Below, in pieces: positions 25,018 to 34,346 of a DNA stretch of 64,000 nt. The notes beneath the pieces were generated by a model. It was not told the DNA's origin. It was given only the letters and a program-made list of their open reading frames with translations, and searched no databases. Numbering within the stretch: the stretch's first letter is position 1; the number at the start of each line of letters is the position of its first letter. The DNA lies in assembly GCF_900170025.1 (NCBI RefSeq), contig NZ_FWEX01000006.1, forward strand, positions 2,509,236 to 2,573,235, written 5' to 3'. Source of the DNA: Nitrospira sp. ND1. GTDB lineage: Bacteria; Nitrospirota; Nitrospiria; Nitrospirales; Nitrospiraceae. A program made the translations under genes and the position numbers.

Positions 25018-25377
25018 TTATTCCTTGACGTAGTGGACGCGCACCGTGTGAATCTGACCCTCTCCATTGATGATCATCATCTCCGCAGCCAGCAATCCCG
25101 TGACGCTCCGATAATACAGTAACAGACTGTCAACGCCGATCAGGGTGCGGATCAGCTCGAAGTGCAGGTCCGGGTAGGCTTGGAGCCCCTTCCGAAAATA
25201 GGCGCTCAATGCTTCTCGGCCGCAGATGGTGCCGGACGCTTCCCCGGATAGCGCGGATACAAACGGACTGGTAAACTCCACATCCGGCGCATAGTGTCTC
25301 AGGATGGCGTCCGGATCGTGCCGGTTCCAGGCGTCGATCCAGGCCTGGGCCAGGCGGGTGGCCTGCTGTTCGTTCAT
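25018..25377 (-). CDS. SnoaL-like/NTF2-fold protein
   Basis: The 119-residue protein has the cone-shaped NTF2/SnoaL pattern: an N-terminal helix and WIDAWNRHDPDAILRHYAPD, FTSPFVS, a mid-region GREALSAYFRKGLQAYPDLH and terminal strands with GQIHTVRVHYVKE. The fold serves polyketide cyclases, isomerases and ligand-binding proteins; the exact role is unknown. ATG at 25377 is preferred to the upstream TTG at 25398. Confidence 0.75.
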   Translation of the reverse strand: MNEQQATRLAQAWIDAWNRHDPDAILRHYAPDVEFTSPFVSALSGEASGTICGREALSAYFRKGLQAYPDLHFELIRTLIGVDSLLLYYRSVTGLLAAEMMIINGEGQIHTVRVHYVKE

Positions 25378-25494
25378 GACGGTCAGACCTTTCGTCAATG
25401 GGTGATGGGCCTAGCCTAGGCGCGGCCGGTTCGATGATCAAGAGTCTGTTGAGGTTCGCATAACGATGATGCAGAACGATCCGATTGAGCCAGG

Positions 25495-25983
25495 ATGGCC
25501 GGGCAAGACATGATGCCATTCATGACGCCGCCCTCGCCCCGAGGCGGCTTGGCGTTGATCGCAGTATTCAAACTGCTCAAGGGCGTGGTGCTGTTGCTGG
25601 TCGGCGCCGCTCTGCTCCGATTGGTAGATCCTGAGATCGCCACGTTCCTGGCTCCGGCTATGGATCTCTTGCATCTCCACGGCCATTCCCGCCTGGTCCA
25701 CTCCCTTCTGCTCACGGTCTCCGCCTTGTCATCCCACAGCGTCTTTTTGATGGCCTATGCCAGCCTGCTCTACTCCGTCTTTTTGCTCATCGAAGGCTGC
25801 GGCCTGTGGCTCGAAGCGTCGTGGGCCGGATACATGGCCGTCATCTCCACCAGTGTATTTCTGCCCGTCGAATTCTACGACGTGCTGAGGCAGATCTCGG
25901 TCGTGCATGTGACCATGCTCCTTTTCAATGTCGCCATCGTGGGGTATCTGGTCGCGCAACTGGAGCGACGGTCGTTGCGGTAA
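25495..25983 (+). CDS. DUF2127 membrane protein
   Basis: The 162-residue protein has four predicted membrane helices and matches DUF2127 in outline: LALIAVFKLLKGVVLLLVGA at the start, then a long loop ending SLLYSVFLLIEGCGLWLEASW and VISTSVFLPVEFYDVLRQ. The family is widespread and uncharacterised. Other start codons exist within the first ten residues (MAGQDMMPFM). It is upstream of the small protein gene at 26096. Confidence 0.75.
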   Translation: MAGQDMMPFMTPPSPRGGLALIAVFKLLKGVVLLLVGAALLRLVDPEIATFLAPAMDLLHLHGHSRLVHSLLLTVSALSSHSVFLMAYASLLYSVFLLIEGCGLWLEASWAGYMAVISTSVFLPVEFYDVLRQISVVHVTMLLFNVAIVGYLVAQLERRSLR

Positions 25984-26095
25984 GACCGAAGCCTCGTTCC
26001 AGGTTGATGCGAGCCCCGGTGACCGTCCAGGGGAATGCCTAGCTGCCGACCTGCTCGAAGGGAGGTACAAAAGAATCAAACCGGGAGGAGACGTC

Positions 26096-26488
26096 ATGAC
26101 TGAAGTCAATTCCATGTATCGTGCGCAGACGCGGAGTGATGACCTGAAGGCCCAGATCGAAAAGCTCGAAGGCCTCGCCCACCATACGGCCGTGAACCCC
26201 ACGTTCGAGCGGTTCGATGCGGAAACGGAAGACATCCTCATGAAAATATATGGCGAGAACCATAAGTACGTGGAATCGTATAAGTACGCCACGGTGGGGG
26301 AAGCCGAAGCGCTGGTGAATCTGCCCGAATCAGCCCAGGAACCGCAGACGCGAGATATTCCGAAGAAGGGGCTGCAGCAACGCCGGCAGGTGTTGCAGAG
26401 CATTCTGACCGATCTGCAGGGACTCGAAGTGCAAGAAGCCGAATTGCTCACCGGAGAAGATCGCGAAGATCCTCCCGGTCCCAGCTGA
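26096..26488 (+). CDS. Stand-alone version of the CBS-protein N-terminal domain
   Basis: The 130-residue helical protein is homologous to residues 15-110 of the CBS protein at 20593. Shared features are F-x-x-FD-x-x-TE-x-I, a central SYKYATVGEAEALVNLPESA (EYAEFGEAAGLVNL in the relative) and a terminal LQQRRQVL helix. It has no CBS motifs, membrane helix or signal. A GGGAGGAG site precedes the ATG. It may be a regulator or subunit that assembles with the CBS protein; no function is known. Confidence 0.7.
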   Translation: MTEVNSMYRAQTRSDDLKAQIEKLEGLAHHTAVNPTFERFDAETEDILMKIYGENHKYVESYKYATVGEAEALVNLPESAQEPQTRDIPKKGLQQRRQVLQSILTDLQGLEVQEAELLTGEDREDPPGPS

Positions 26489-26716
26489 TCTCACCGTGCA
26501 TCGCAGCTGTCCAGGCATGGAGGTGGTGGCCGCCGTTCCGTTTATATCCAATGCGGTCGCTGCCTCCGCGAGCCGGTCTCTACCCTATCTTCTCGTGGGC
26601 GCTTCTCTTCTGGTATTCCATCTTCATATCCCGCGATTCGCGCGAGTTAAATTGACGAGGGAATAGCCAGGCCCAGTCCCGTCCCCTCTACATCGGCGCG
26701 ATGCAAGGAAGGGGAA
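26489..26716. other. Intergenic region between convergent genes
   Basis: No gene seen. The AT-rich patch around 26560-26650 has no recognisable terminator with a T run. Confidence 0.3.
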
Positions 26717-27532
26717 CTACCGGCCTGTTTCACGAAGGGTGGCGAGGTACGCGACGAGGTCGCGGATATCTTCGTCCCGGAGGAGTGTCTTTGGATACAT
26801 GGCTGTGCCAGGGTGGCCGCGCTTGATTGAGCGGTAGCGGTCCTCGTCGTTCTGCGATTTCAGCGTGGCGGAATCCCGGAGGTTCGCGGGCGGCGCCGGA
26901 AGCGCGTCAAGCCGTTTGATCAGGTCGGCAGACATCGGCGGTCTTCGATTCAAATGTCCTTCGATTCCATGGCAGATCGCGCATCCACCGAGTTCATGAT
27001 AGAGCTGCCGTCCGCTTTTGGCATCACCCCGCAGCGAGGTATCGGGTTCGGGTAGGCCGGCGGGTGGCGGCACCGTGCCGCGAATTGAGGCCAGGTAGGG
27101 GAGCAGCGCAAGAATCTCTTCGTCGGAGAGGGCTTCCTTCGAGAGCGGGTACATGGCGGTGCGGAGATGCCCGTGCCGGATGACCTCGAACCGTTGTTTG
27201 TCGGTGGTGAGGGTGAGCGTGGCCGCCTGTCGCAGGTCGGGTGGCGCAGGCGAGAGATGTTCGACATTGTCGCGGATGTTCTTGCTCAGTTGCGGGGGCA
27301 ACCGGTCTCTGTAGCCGTCGATGCCATGGCAGGTGGAGCAGAGGCCTTTGCCGTTGAAGATGGCCCGGCCTTGCTCAGCATCCGCCGGTCCGTTGCCCGG
27401 CTTGGTCTGTGACGGCGATCCTGCCCAGAGAAGTGAAGCGGCAATCAATGAGGTCGCGAGGCAGACGATCCCGATGAGGGCAATTCCGGGGCGGCCCCTT
27501 CGAGTCGGGCGCTGATGGGAGGATGTCGGCAT
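26717..27532 (-). CDS. Di-haem cytochrome c
   Basis: The 271-residue protein has an N-terminal membrane or signal helix (IALIGIVCLATSLIAASLLW) and two cytochrome c domains. Each has a CxxCH haem site (CSTCH at 65-69, CAICH at 184-188) and a TAMYP methionine (near residues 126-130 and 243-247) as likely axial ligand. It would work in periplasmic electron transfer; with no oxidase gene beside it the partner is unknown. It is divergent from the Crp/Fnr-type regulator gene at 27698, which might control it. Confidence 0.9.
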   Translation of the reverse strand: MPTSSHQRPTRRGRPGIALIGIVCLATSLIAASLLWAGSPSQTKPGNGPADAEQGRAIFNGKGLCSTCHGIDGYRDRLPPQLSKNIRDNVEHLSPAPPDLRQAATLTLTTDKQRFEVIRHGHLRTAMYPLSKEALSDEEILALLPYLASIRGTVPPPAGLPEPDTSLRGDAKSGRQLYHELGGCAICHGIEGHLNRRPPMSADLIKRLDALPAPPANLRDSATLKSQNDEDRYRSIKRGHPGTAMYPKTLLRDEDIRDLVAYLATLRETGR

Positions 27533-27697
27533 GGTCAGTGTCTCGGTAGCCTGCCTGTCGGACCTGTTTCACTCCATCATAATCGAGGAAGGAGGTGCAG
27601 TGCCATGCCTGATTATGGAGCAGAGTCATGCTGCCCCCTGCGGGGGTCTGGTCACGCGCTTCAGGATGCCGGTACAATGCGCAGCAGTGAGGGACAC

Positions 27698-28429
27698 ATG
27701 ATGTACACGGCGATGAATATGACAGACCACCGTCAATGCGTAGCCCTGTCTGGCTGTTTTCGCGGCAAGCTGTGCGACCAGCTCATGCACAGACCCGGCC
27801 GTTCTGTGGGCAAGGGGGAACTCGTCTACGGCCTCGGCGATTCCGCGCAGAGCGTCTTCTTTCTTCGGCGGGGATTCGTCAAGTTGACCTCTCTGACCGA
27901 GGATGGCCGTGAATTAATTTTGCGCCTGCATCAAGCCGGGGAAGTGTTCGGCGAGCTCTGCCATTGTACCGGGGAACGCCGCGAACAGGCCGTGGCGATG
28001 GAAGACAGCGAGATCGTCGAACTGAACTTCGATGAATTTGTGGCTCATCTGCAGAACAATCGTCCAGCCTTCCTGCTGTTTCTCTCCAACGTCGCGCAGC
28101 AGCTGTCGGCGGCCTACGATCAGATTCAGACCCTCTCGTTCAGCAGCACCATGGAGCGCCTGGTGCGGACGCTGGGCCGGTTGGCCGATGAATTCGGCGA
28201 GCCGGACGGCGAATGGGTGCGGCTCACGCATTATTTCCGGCAGGACGATCTGGCGCAGATGATCGGCGCGCGCCGGGAAGTGGTCTCGACCCTCTTGAAC
28301 CAGTTGCGCGACCGGGGCCTGATCAATTACGCGCGGAAAGACGGGCTGCTGCTGCATCGTGCCGGGCTCGAGGGATTTCTGGGTACCGCCGAAAAGTCTC
28401 CTGCCAATCTCAGCGATTCCGGCTTCTAA
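27698..28429 (+). CDS. Crp/Fnr-family transcription regulator
   Basis: The protein of about 243 residues has a cyclic-nucleotide-binding-type beta barrel (VFFLRRGFVKLTSLTEDGRE, LHQAGEVFGELC), a long dimer helix and a C-terminal winged helix with DDLAQMIGARREVVSTLLNQ as the recognition region. It lacks an obvious Fnr-type cluster of four cysteines, so the signal is unknown; cysteines occur at CFRGKLCDQ and LCHCTGE. Starts at 27698 or 27701 are equally likely. It is divergent from the cytochrome c gene. Confidence 0.85.
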   Translation: MMYTAMNMTDHRQCVALSGCFRGKLCDQLMHRPGRSVGKGELVYGLGDSAQSVFFLRRGFVKLTSLTEDGRELILRLHQAGEVFGELCHCTGERREQAVAMEDSEIVELNFDEFVAHLQNNRPAFLLFLSNVAQQLSAAYDQIQTLSFSSTMERLVRTLGRLADEFGEPDGEWVRLTHYFRQDDLAQMIGARREVVSTLLNQLRDRGLINYARKDGLLLHRAGLEGFLGTAEKSPANLSDSGF

Positions 28430-28562
28430 GACCACGTTTCTCCCCGCAATGTTATCCCGCTAACTTACAGAACTGCTCCCGTTCTCTATCCTTGCCGCTC
28501 GATGCTACCGCCGGTGTCGGTTGATCCGGCGCGCCATTACTATTTTCTAAAGGAGAGTTGCC

Positions 28563-29216
28563 ATGCAGAAGCTGGTTCGAGTGTTGCCTGTGTTGATGTT
28601 GACTCTATCCCCGATTGCCTGTGCCCATTCGGCTGATTCGCCTGCAACAGCGGTGTCCCCGTCGGCGACGGCGTACCCGGCCAAGGTGGCGGAGACTAAG
28701 GCCGTGCTTCGGGATCTCTGGCTGGGCCATATCCTCTCGATTCGCAATGTCGCTGTCGCGACGATGGATAAGAATGCGTCTGCGCGGAGCGCGGCCGAAG
28801 CGGGTGTGGTTGCCAATGCCGAGCAGATTGCGCGGTCCATCGAGCCGTTTTACGGCAAGGCCGCGTCCGATAAACTCTTTACCTTGTTGGCCGGTCACTA
28901 CGGCGCCATTCGCGATCATCTGGATGCGACAGTGGCAGGGGCGGCGAGCCGGCAGGAGGCGGCCGTGAAGGCCCTCACCGCGAATGCGGCAGAGATTTCG
29001 ACGTTTCTCAGCGGCGCCAACCCGAATTTGCCGAAGGATACGTTGATGGGACTGCTCATGGCCCATGCCGCGCATCACCTGACGCAGTTTCAGCAGTTGA
29101 AAGACGGAGACTACATACATGAGGCGGAGACCTGGACGGGTATGAAGCAACACATCTACGTGGTGTCCGATGCGCTGGCGCAGGCGTTAGCGGCGCAATT
29201 CCCTGCGAAGTTCTAG
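28563..29216 (+). CDS. Secreted four-helix protein of unknown function
   Basis: The 217-residue product has a signal peptide (possible lipobox SPIACAH, cysteine 20) and two similar helical halves. It has the LW-x-x-H-x(4)-RN motif (LWLGHILSIRN), the SIEPFYGKAASDKLFTLLAGH segment and the mid-protein FLSGANPNLPKDTLMGLLMA typical of a family of small metal-binding-like helical proteins in soil and freshwater bacteria. Histidines at LAGHYGAIRDH and MAHAAHH suggest a metal site. An AAGGAGAG site precedes the ATG. Confidence 0.65.
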   Translation: MQKLVRVLPVLMLTLSPIACAHSADSPATAVSPSATAYPAKVAETKAVLRDLWLGHILSIRNVAVATMDKNASARSAAEAGVVANAEQIARSIEPFYGKAASDKLFTLLAGHYGAIRDHLDATVAGAASRQEAAVKALTANAAEISTFLSGANPNLPKDTLMGLLMAHAAHHLTQFQQLKDGDYIHEAETWTGMKQHIYVVSDALAQALAAQFPAKF

Positions 29217-29599
29217 GAGGACTATTCGCGCATTGACTGTGTCTCGTTTCTGATTATTTTCGGAGGCCGGATTCAGGCAGCCAGGAGCGGAGACCCCGCC
29301 ACCTGGCTGCCCTCCTCGACGTGACTTCCTCACGCCGGTCGATCTCGTTCGGCCCTCTCCCTTCCGGCCCTCCGCTTCTGCTCGCTCAGGGCGGGAGATC
29401 GTTCCGGTACAACTGCTCAATACTACGTACTAGTGGTTTTCTCTGCGCCTCCTATTTGAGCGGTCATTCCGTCTCAGTTTGCGACAACAATTGGAACCAT
29501 TCTGTTTCGCCGGAACCGCACGCTTTTTCTTGAAAACGCAACGGCCACTTGCCTAGAGTGCATCGCTTGAAGATGGTTTCATTATCATAGGAGGACGGT
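29217..29599. other. Intergenic region with a strong hairpin
   Basis: No gene seen. It holds the hairpin at 29276-29311, listed separately, and the promoter of the outer-membrane protein gene. TGAGCGGTCA at 29457-29466 resembles the perfect palindrome TGAGCGCTCA at 30289-30298 on the other side of that gene. Confidence 0.4.
29276..29311. terminator. Strong hairpin after secreted helical protein gene
   Basis: A perfect 10-bp stem, GGCAGCCAGG and CCTGGCTGCC, contains an inner GCGG/CCGC stem. It lies 60 bases after the stop at 29216. No T run follows, so it may be a Rho-dependent or transcript-stabilising structure rather than a classical terminator. Confidence 0.45.
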
Positions 29600-30184
29600 A
29601 TGCGCAGGAATCGTGAGCAGTATGTGTTCGGTGGGGCCATGGTGCTGGCCCTGGTGATCAGTCTTGCCCCTGCTTTCTCTCAGGCTGCCGAGTGGGTGCA
29701 CGAGGGGATGGCCGAAGAAGGGAAGTTCACGGCAGGTTTTCGTGTAGGGCCGAGCTTCACCACGCAAAGTGCCGGTGTGTCGACGGCCGGTCCGGCGCTG
29801 AACTTTCAAGGCATGTACGGACTGAACAAATGGTTCCGTCTCGGGATGATGCTGGAGTGGGAAAGTCACGGGATCGATGGGCCTCGAAGCGGCTCCGTCG
29901 ATACCATTACGCTGCTTCCGGTGAACCTGGAGTATCGCCCGGGGCATTTCGGTAATTTCATCCCGTACTTCACCACCGGTCTGGGGGTGAACATCAATAC
30001 GAAGGATGTGAAAGATACGTTCGCCTGGCGGATCGGCGGCGGTATCGACTATGCCTTGACCAATCTGGTTCAGGGCGCGCCGAAGGGCCTGATGTTGAAT
30101 ATGGAAGCGGCCTGGAAGCGTAACCATCCCGACAGTGACGGGTCCACCATGGGCCTGCTCTTCGGTGTACGCCATACCTTCTAA
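29600..30184 (+). CDS. Outer-membrane beta-barrel protein
   Basis: The 194-residue product has a signal peptide ending in AFSQAA and alternating strands typical of an eight-stranded barrel (KFTAGFRVGPSFTT, WFRLGMMLEWES, FIPYFTTGLGVNIN), ending in a terminal phenylalanine (GLLFGVRHTF), the outer-membrane insertion signal. It resembles the OmpW/porin-like family and the protein at 55325. Function is unknown. A GGAGG site (in CATAGGAGGACGGT) precedes the ATG. Confidence 0.85.
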   Translation: MRRNREQYVFGGAMVLALVISLAPAFSQAAEWVHEGMAEEGKFTAGFRVGPSFTTQSAGVSTAGPALNFQGMYGLNKWFRLGMMLEWESHGIDGPRSGSVDTITLLPVNLEYRPGHFGNFIPYFTTGLGVNINTKDVKDTFAWRIGGGIDYALTNLVQGAPKGLMLNMEAAWKRNHPDSDGSTMGLLFGVRHTF

Positions 30185-30495
30185 TCCCGACTTCAAACGT
30201 TCCAACGAGCCCCCGAACGGGAATGGCGCCATACCTGGGCAGTCAGTAGCGGTTCTGCCGTTGCTGGCTGCTCCTTCAGCCCCTTATTTGAGCGCTCACC
30301 TCTGCCAGGCCTGCAGGCCTCCGATGACCGTGCCCACTCTCTGCTGAAATTGCTGCTGATCATCTGAGGGGCGCGAGAAGAGCTCCGGAGGGTTGTGCCT
30401 TGTTCTGCGTGAACGGGAGGGCTGAGCGGTGAGCCATTCAAGCGGTCATTGTGGGTGGTCGCGTGGAACGTGGCATGACTGGAATCTCCTCGCGA
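30185..30495. other. Intergenic region between convergent genes
   Basis: No gene seen. The perfect 10-bp palindrome TGAGCGCTCA (30289-30298) could be an operator half or chance. Confidence 0.3.
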
Positions 30496-30987
30496 TCAGC
30501 CGCCGGCGGGCGTATGCCGAAGATATTCGTGGAGGAGATCCCGCCAGGTGATGATGCCTTCGAGAAGTCCCGCCGTTGTGACAACGGGGAGGCAGGACAC
30601 GCGATGCTCAAGCAGCAGTTGTGCCGCTGCCTCCACGGTCGTGTCGGCTGCGACCGTGATCAGCTTCCGGCTCATGATTTGATGGGCGCGTTTGTTGAGC
30701 GTCGCCCGGTCGCGATCGGTTTCGGACAGTGTCCCGATGTGTGGACTCACAGCCTTTAGCAGGTCGCGATCTGAAATGATGCCGAGTAGCGTAGGGCCCT
30801 GGACGACCAGCAGGTGGTGAAAATGATGTTCATTGAAGAGCTCTCGCGCTCGAGCGAGGGAATCGTCCATGGTGACGGTGACGGCTCGTGTCGACATGAT
30901 GGCACGAACTGTCGGCTGTGCGATGGTGTCGGAGGGGACGACCGGGGGAGGCATTTTCGCGGAATCATTAAGACCTGATTGGGACAT
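30496..30987 (-). CDS. CBS-pair protein
   Basis: The 163-residue protein consists of two CBS motifs: IMSTRAVTVTMDDSLARARE with HHLLVVQGPTLLGIISDRDL, and IMSRKLITVAADTTVEAAAQ with SCLPVVTTAGLLEGIITWRD. Such stand-alone pairs bind AMP, ATP or SAM and adjust partner activity. The N-terminal 25 residues are polar. It has no neighbour in the same operon. Confidence 0.85.
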   Translation of the reverse strand: MSQSGLNDSAKMPPPVVPSDTIAQPTVRAIMSTRAVTVTMDDSLARARELFNEHHFHHLLVVQGPTLLGIISDRDLLKAVSPHIGTLSETDRDRATLNKRAHQIMSRKLITVAADTTVEAAAQLLLEHRVSCLPVVTTAGLLEGIITWRDLLHEYLRHTPAGG

Positions 30988-31453
30988 GGACGGTCCTCAT
31001 GGGCAGGAATTGGAACGCGCGTGTCGTTCTGCCTTCCCGCTCTGCTTCCCTTATCGGCGGGCGGGAGACCATTCTTGAGAGTTTGGCGCGACTTGCGCGC
31101 GGGGCTGGAAGGCCGGATCGAATGGCCGATTGCGAATGGATGTTGTGCGGGACGGTCTCGCCCGGGCGTCCAGTTTCTCGTTCGGCTGAGGTGTTTCTGC
31201 TCGTCATGTGTATCCGCAGGGCGGGAGTTCCTGATGGTTCGGCTTGATGGCGAAGTCGGTCTGTCGTCGGCGCGGGAGCCGACCACAGACTCCCTGCTGT
31301 TTCATTCGGCCCCGATGTGTTATAAGCTGTCTGTTTCTCTCGCCGATCAATCATGGTTCAGTGCAGTGGTTCGTAGAATCAATCCAGACCTTCGGGGATC
31401 GCACGATCGTCAGACCGTCAGTTCCGGGGGCTTCACAGGGGGAATGAATTAGG
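30988..31453. other. Intergenic region upstream of pyrophosphatase gene
   Basis: About 460 bases lie between the divergent CBS and pyrophosphatase genes. The open frames here lack ribosome sites and recognisable content. The pyrophosphatase promoter should be in the right half, possibly near TGTGTTATAAGC (about 31315-31327), where TTATAA is -10-like. Confidence 0.35.
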
Positions 31454-32137
31454 ATGAGCAAGAAGGAAATCGATGCAGCGCGGCGACTGATGAGCCTGAT
31501 GTTCAAGGCGCATCCGTGGCACGGAGTGTCCATGGGCGACCATGCGCCTGACTTGGTGACGGCCTATATCGAAATTGTGCCGACCGATACGGTCAAATAT
31601 GAGGTGGACAAGGCCAGCGGGTTTCTCAAGGTCGACCGTCCGCAGCGATTTTCCAACTACTGCCCGTCCTATTACGGGCTGATTCCGCAAACCTATTGCG
31701 GCGAGCGGGTAGCGGAACTGTTCGGCGCGCGGGCGGGCCGGCCGGACATGATCGGAGACGGCGATCCGCTCGATATCTGCGTGTTGACCGAGAAGACGAT
31801 TCCGCACAGCGATATTCTGTTGACGGCTCGGCCCATCGGCGGATTCAGCATGGCAGACGGCGGCGAGGCAGACGACAAGATCATCGCGGTCATGCGGGAC
31901 GACGCCGTCTACGGGTCGTTTACCGATCTCAAAGAATGTCCGGCGGCACTCCTGGATCGGCTCCACCATTATTTTCTGACCTACAAGCACGCGCCGGGAT
32001 CGACGCAGCACAAGGTCGAGATCACGAGCATCTACGGCCGCGATGAGGCCATGAAAGTCATTCACGCCAGTCACGACGACTACAAACAGAAATTCCCCGA
32101 GTTAGAATTCATGTGGCCCGCCAGCATGAACAGCTAG
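31454..32137 (+). CDS. ppa: Inorganic pyrophosphatase (family I)
   Basis: The 227-residue cytosolic enzyme hydrolyses pyrophosphate to phosphate, driving biosynthetic reactions. It has the family I signature DGDPLDICVL (D102, D104, D107) plus KYEVDK and the tyrosine-rich RFSNYCPSYYGLIPQTY. It is longer than the 175-residue E. coli enzyme because of an N-terminal helical extension and the loop around residues 115-135. The DEAD-box helicase gene starts 29 bases after its stop, so both may be in one operon. Confidence 0.85.
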   Translation: MSKKEIDAARRLMSLMFKAHPWHGVSMGDHAPDLVTAYIEIVPTDTVKYEVDKASGFLKVDRPQRFSNYCPSYYGLIPQTYCGERVAELFGARAGRPDMIGDGDPLDICVLTEKTIPHSDILLTARPIGGFSMADGGEADDKIIAVMRDDAVYGSFTDLKECPAALLDRLHHYFLTYKHAPGSTQHKVEITSIYGRDEAMKVIHASHDDYKQKFPELEFMWPASMNS

Positions 32138-32166
32138 TACTACCAAGAAAGGTTTATCCCCCCCTG

Positions 32167-33897
32167 ATGAAACACACCACGACGCATTCGCAGACAGAGC
32201 CGACGGCCAAGGGATTCTCTCCCGGTTTTGCCGCGCTCGGATTAGAAGCCTCGCTGTTGACCACCCTGGAAGCCTTGGGCTACGAAGAGCCCACCCCGAT
32301 TCAGCGCGAAGCCATCCCTCCGCTTCTGGAGGGACGCGACCTGCTGGGGCAGGCCGCCACGGGAACCGGAAAGACAGCGGCGTTTGCGTTGCCGCTCCTG
32401 CAGCGGATCGCCCATGGGCCACGGCAGCGGCCCACGGCATTGGTGCTGGTACCGACCAGGGAACTCGCCGTGCAGGTGAGTGAGGCGGTGCAGCGGTACG
32501 GGAAGGAGCTGCGGATCGGGGTGCTCGCCCTGTACGGCGGTCAGGCGATGGGACCGCAACTGCAGGCGCTCCGGCGCGGGGTTGAAGTCATCGTGGCGAC
32601 GCCGGGCCGGGCCTTGGATCACCTCCGCCGCAAGACCTTGAAGCTGGCCGATCTCCAAGTGGTGGTGCTCGATGAGGCGGACGAAATGCTCGACATGGGC
32701 TTCGCCGACGACCTCGATGCCATTCTCGAACAAACTCCGGCCAGCAAGCAGACCGCGTTGTTCTCGGCGACAATGCCGCCGCGGATTGCGTCCATCGCCC
32801 GCCGGCATTTGAAGAATCCGGTGGATGTGACGATCGCCCGTGAGCCGGTGAAGGCAGGCGCCGCGCCGCGCGTGCAGCAGACCGCCTATGTGGTGGCGCG
32901 ACAGCATAAGGTGTCCGCGCTGGCCCGCGTGTTGGATATTGCGACGCCCAAATCGGCACTCGTGTTTTGCCGGACGCGGTTGGAAGTGGATGAAGTGACG
33001 GCGGCGCTGAACGGTCGGGGTTATCGTGCCGAGGCCATTCATGGCGGCATGAGCCAGGTGCAGCGGGATCGCGTGATGCAGGCGTTTCGCTCAGGACAAA
33101 CCGAACTCCTCGTGGCGACCGACGTGGCCGCGCGCGGGTTGGATATTCCATCCGTCTCCCACGTGATTAATTACGACCTGCCCTCGTCGTTGGAAGTCTA
33201 TGTCCATCGGATCGGGCGAACGGGCCGGGCGGGGCGCGAAGGCGCGGCGATGACTATCATCGAGCCGCGTGAACAGCGGTTGTTGCGCGCGGTCGAACAG
33301 CATACCAAAGCGAAAATTACGGTCGCTGCTGTGCCATCCCTGGGTGATCTGTTGGCCAAACGGCTGGAGCGGACCAAGGCCTCCATTCAAGAAACCTTGG
33401 AGGCCGGCGAGCTCGAAGATTTTCGTCGTGTCGTGGAAGCGCTGTCGGCGTCGGCAGAGCCGGCGGATATCGCGGCGGCGGCCATCAAGCTGGTCTACCG
33501 GTCCCATGGCGGTGAACGGGCGGAAGAAGAAATCCCGGCAGTCTCGACCAGGGCGCCGGAGCCCTACCGGCCGTCGCGTTCTTCGTACGGTTCGGCTCCT
33601 CAGCCCGGGGATCGCGCGCGTGCGCCCCGCGGTGGTCCGAGTCGCGGTGGTCGGGCAGCCGGAACCGTGCGGGTCTATGTCGGGGCGGGGCGGGCGGCAG
33701 GTATCAGGCCTGGCGATCTCGTCGGTGCCATCGCCAATGAAGCGGGCGTGCCGTCGCGTATGATCGGGGCGATCGAAGTCGAGGAACGATTTTCCCTGGT
33801 GGATGTGCAGGAAGAGGCGGCCCGGCAGATTATCGAGGCCCTGGGGCGGACGCGCATCAAGGGGCAAAAAGTCGCCGTGAGATTGTTCAGAGATTGA
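32167..33897 (+). CDS. deaD: DEAD-box RNA helicase
   Basis: The 576-residue enzyme unwinds RNA for ribosome assembly or RNA decay. It shows the Q motif (GYEEPTPIQREAI), Walker A AATGTGKT (63-70), PTRELA, DEAD (169-172), SAT (200-202) and the HRIGRTGRAGREG motif VI. Residues from about 498 form the DbpA-type RNA-binding domain (RVYVGAGRAAGIRPGDLVGA), as in CsdA/DeaD. Between lies a serine, proline and arginine-rich linker. The start at 32167 is preferred to 32113 because the extra residues overlap the pyrophosphatase tail. Confidence 0.85.
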   Translation: MKHTTTHSQTEPTAKGFSPGFAALGLEASLLTTLEALGYEEPTPIQREAIPPLLEGRDLLGQAATGTGKTAAFALPLLQRIAHGPRQRPTALVLVPTRELAVQVSEAVQRYGKELRIGVLALYGGQAMGPQLQALRRGVEVIVATPGRALDHLRRKTLKLADLQVVVLDEADEMLDMGFADDLDAILEQTPASKQTALFSATMPPRIASIARRHLKNPVDVTIAREPVKAGAAPRVQQTAYVVARQHKVSALARVLDIATPKSALVFCRTRLEVDEVTAALNGRGYRAEAIHGGMSQVQRDRVMQAFRSGQTELLVATDVAARGLDIPSVSHVINYDLPSSLEVYVHRIGRTGRAGREGAAMTIIEPREQRLLRAVEQHTKAKITVAAVPSLGDLLAKRLERTKASIQETLEAGELEDFRRVVEALSASAEPADIAAAAIKLVYRSHGGERAEEEIPAVSTRAPEPYRPSRSSYGSAPQPGDRARAPRGGPSRGGRAAGTVRVYVGAGRAAGIRPGDLVGAIANEAGVPSRMIGAIEVEERFSLVDVQEEAARQIIEALGRTRIKGQKVAVRLFRD

Positions 33898-34346
33898 GCA
33901 ACGAGGCGGGCCGGCCGTTGACGGACGTCACGGCCGGCTCACCGCGTGATCCTCCGGAGTGTGTCTTCCGTCAACCGTTCCCACCGTCGAGTCCGGCCGG
34001 TCTATCCCCCCGCGCAGGCTGAGCCATCACCACCGTTTCGGCCCGGCATCTTCCTTCTTGGCCCTTGTTGCCTGACCGGTTTTGCGATACCATCCCGCAC
34101 AGACATGATGCGTCTCACCCATACCGTGCCGGCCGCCTCGCGATCGTGAGGGTGTGCCGGCAGAGTGTGCGTCACACCTCATTATCAGATCAGTTCCAGG
34201 CAGACAGTCTCTGTGGTGCCTCGCACCGGCGAGCCATTACGGAACGGGACTGGCGGCGTCTGACATTTGGTGGCGATCCAGGGGGATGGCGCTGGGGTGA
34301 GACTGAGTTCCAATGAGTCACGGCGACGGAGAGGATCTGTGTTGAG
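33898..34346. other. Intergenic region, nothing recognised
   Basis: About 450 bases separate the two helicase genes. I see no credible frame with a ribosome site and no repeat. Confidence 0.35.

Noticed and set aside
29457-30298. Paired TetR-type operators TGAGCGGTCA and TGAGCGCTCA around the outer-membrane protein gene
   Set aside because: Only one is a perfect palindrome, the second lies after the gene, and no TetR gene is in the window.
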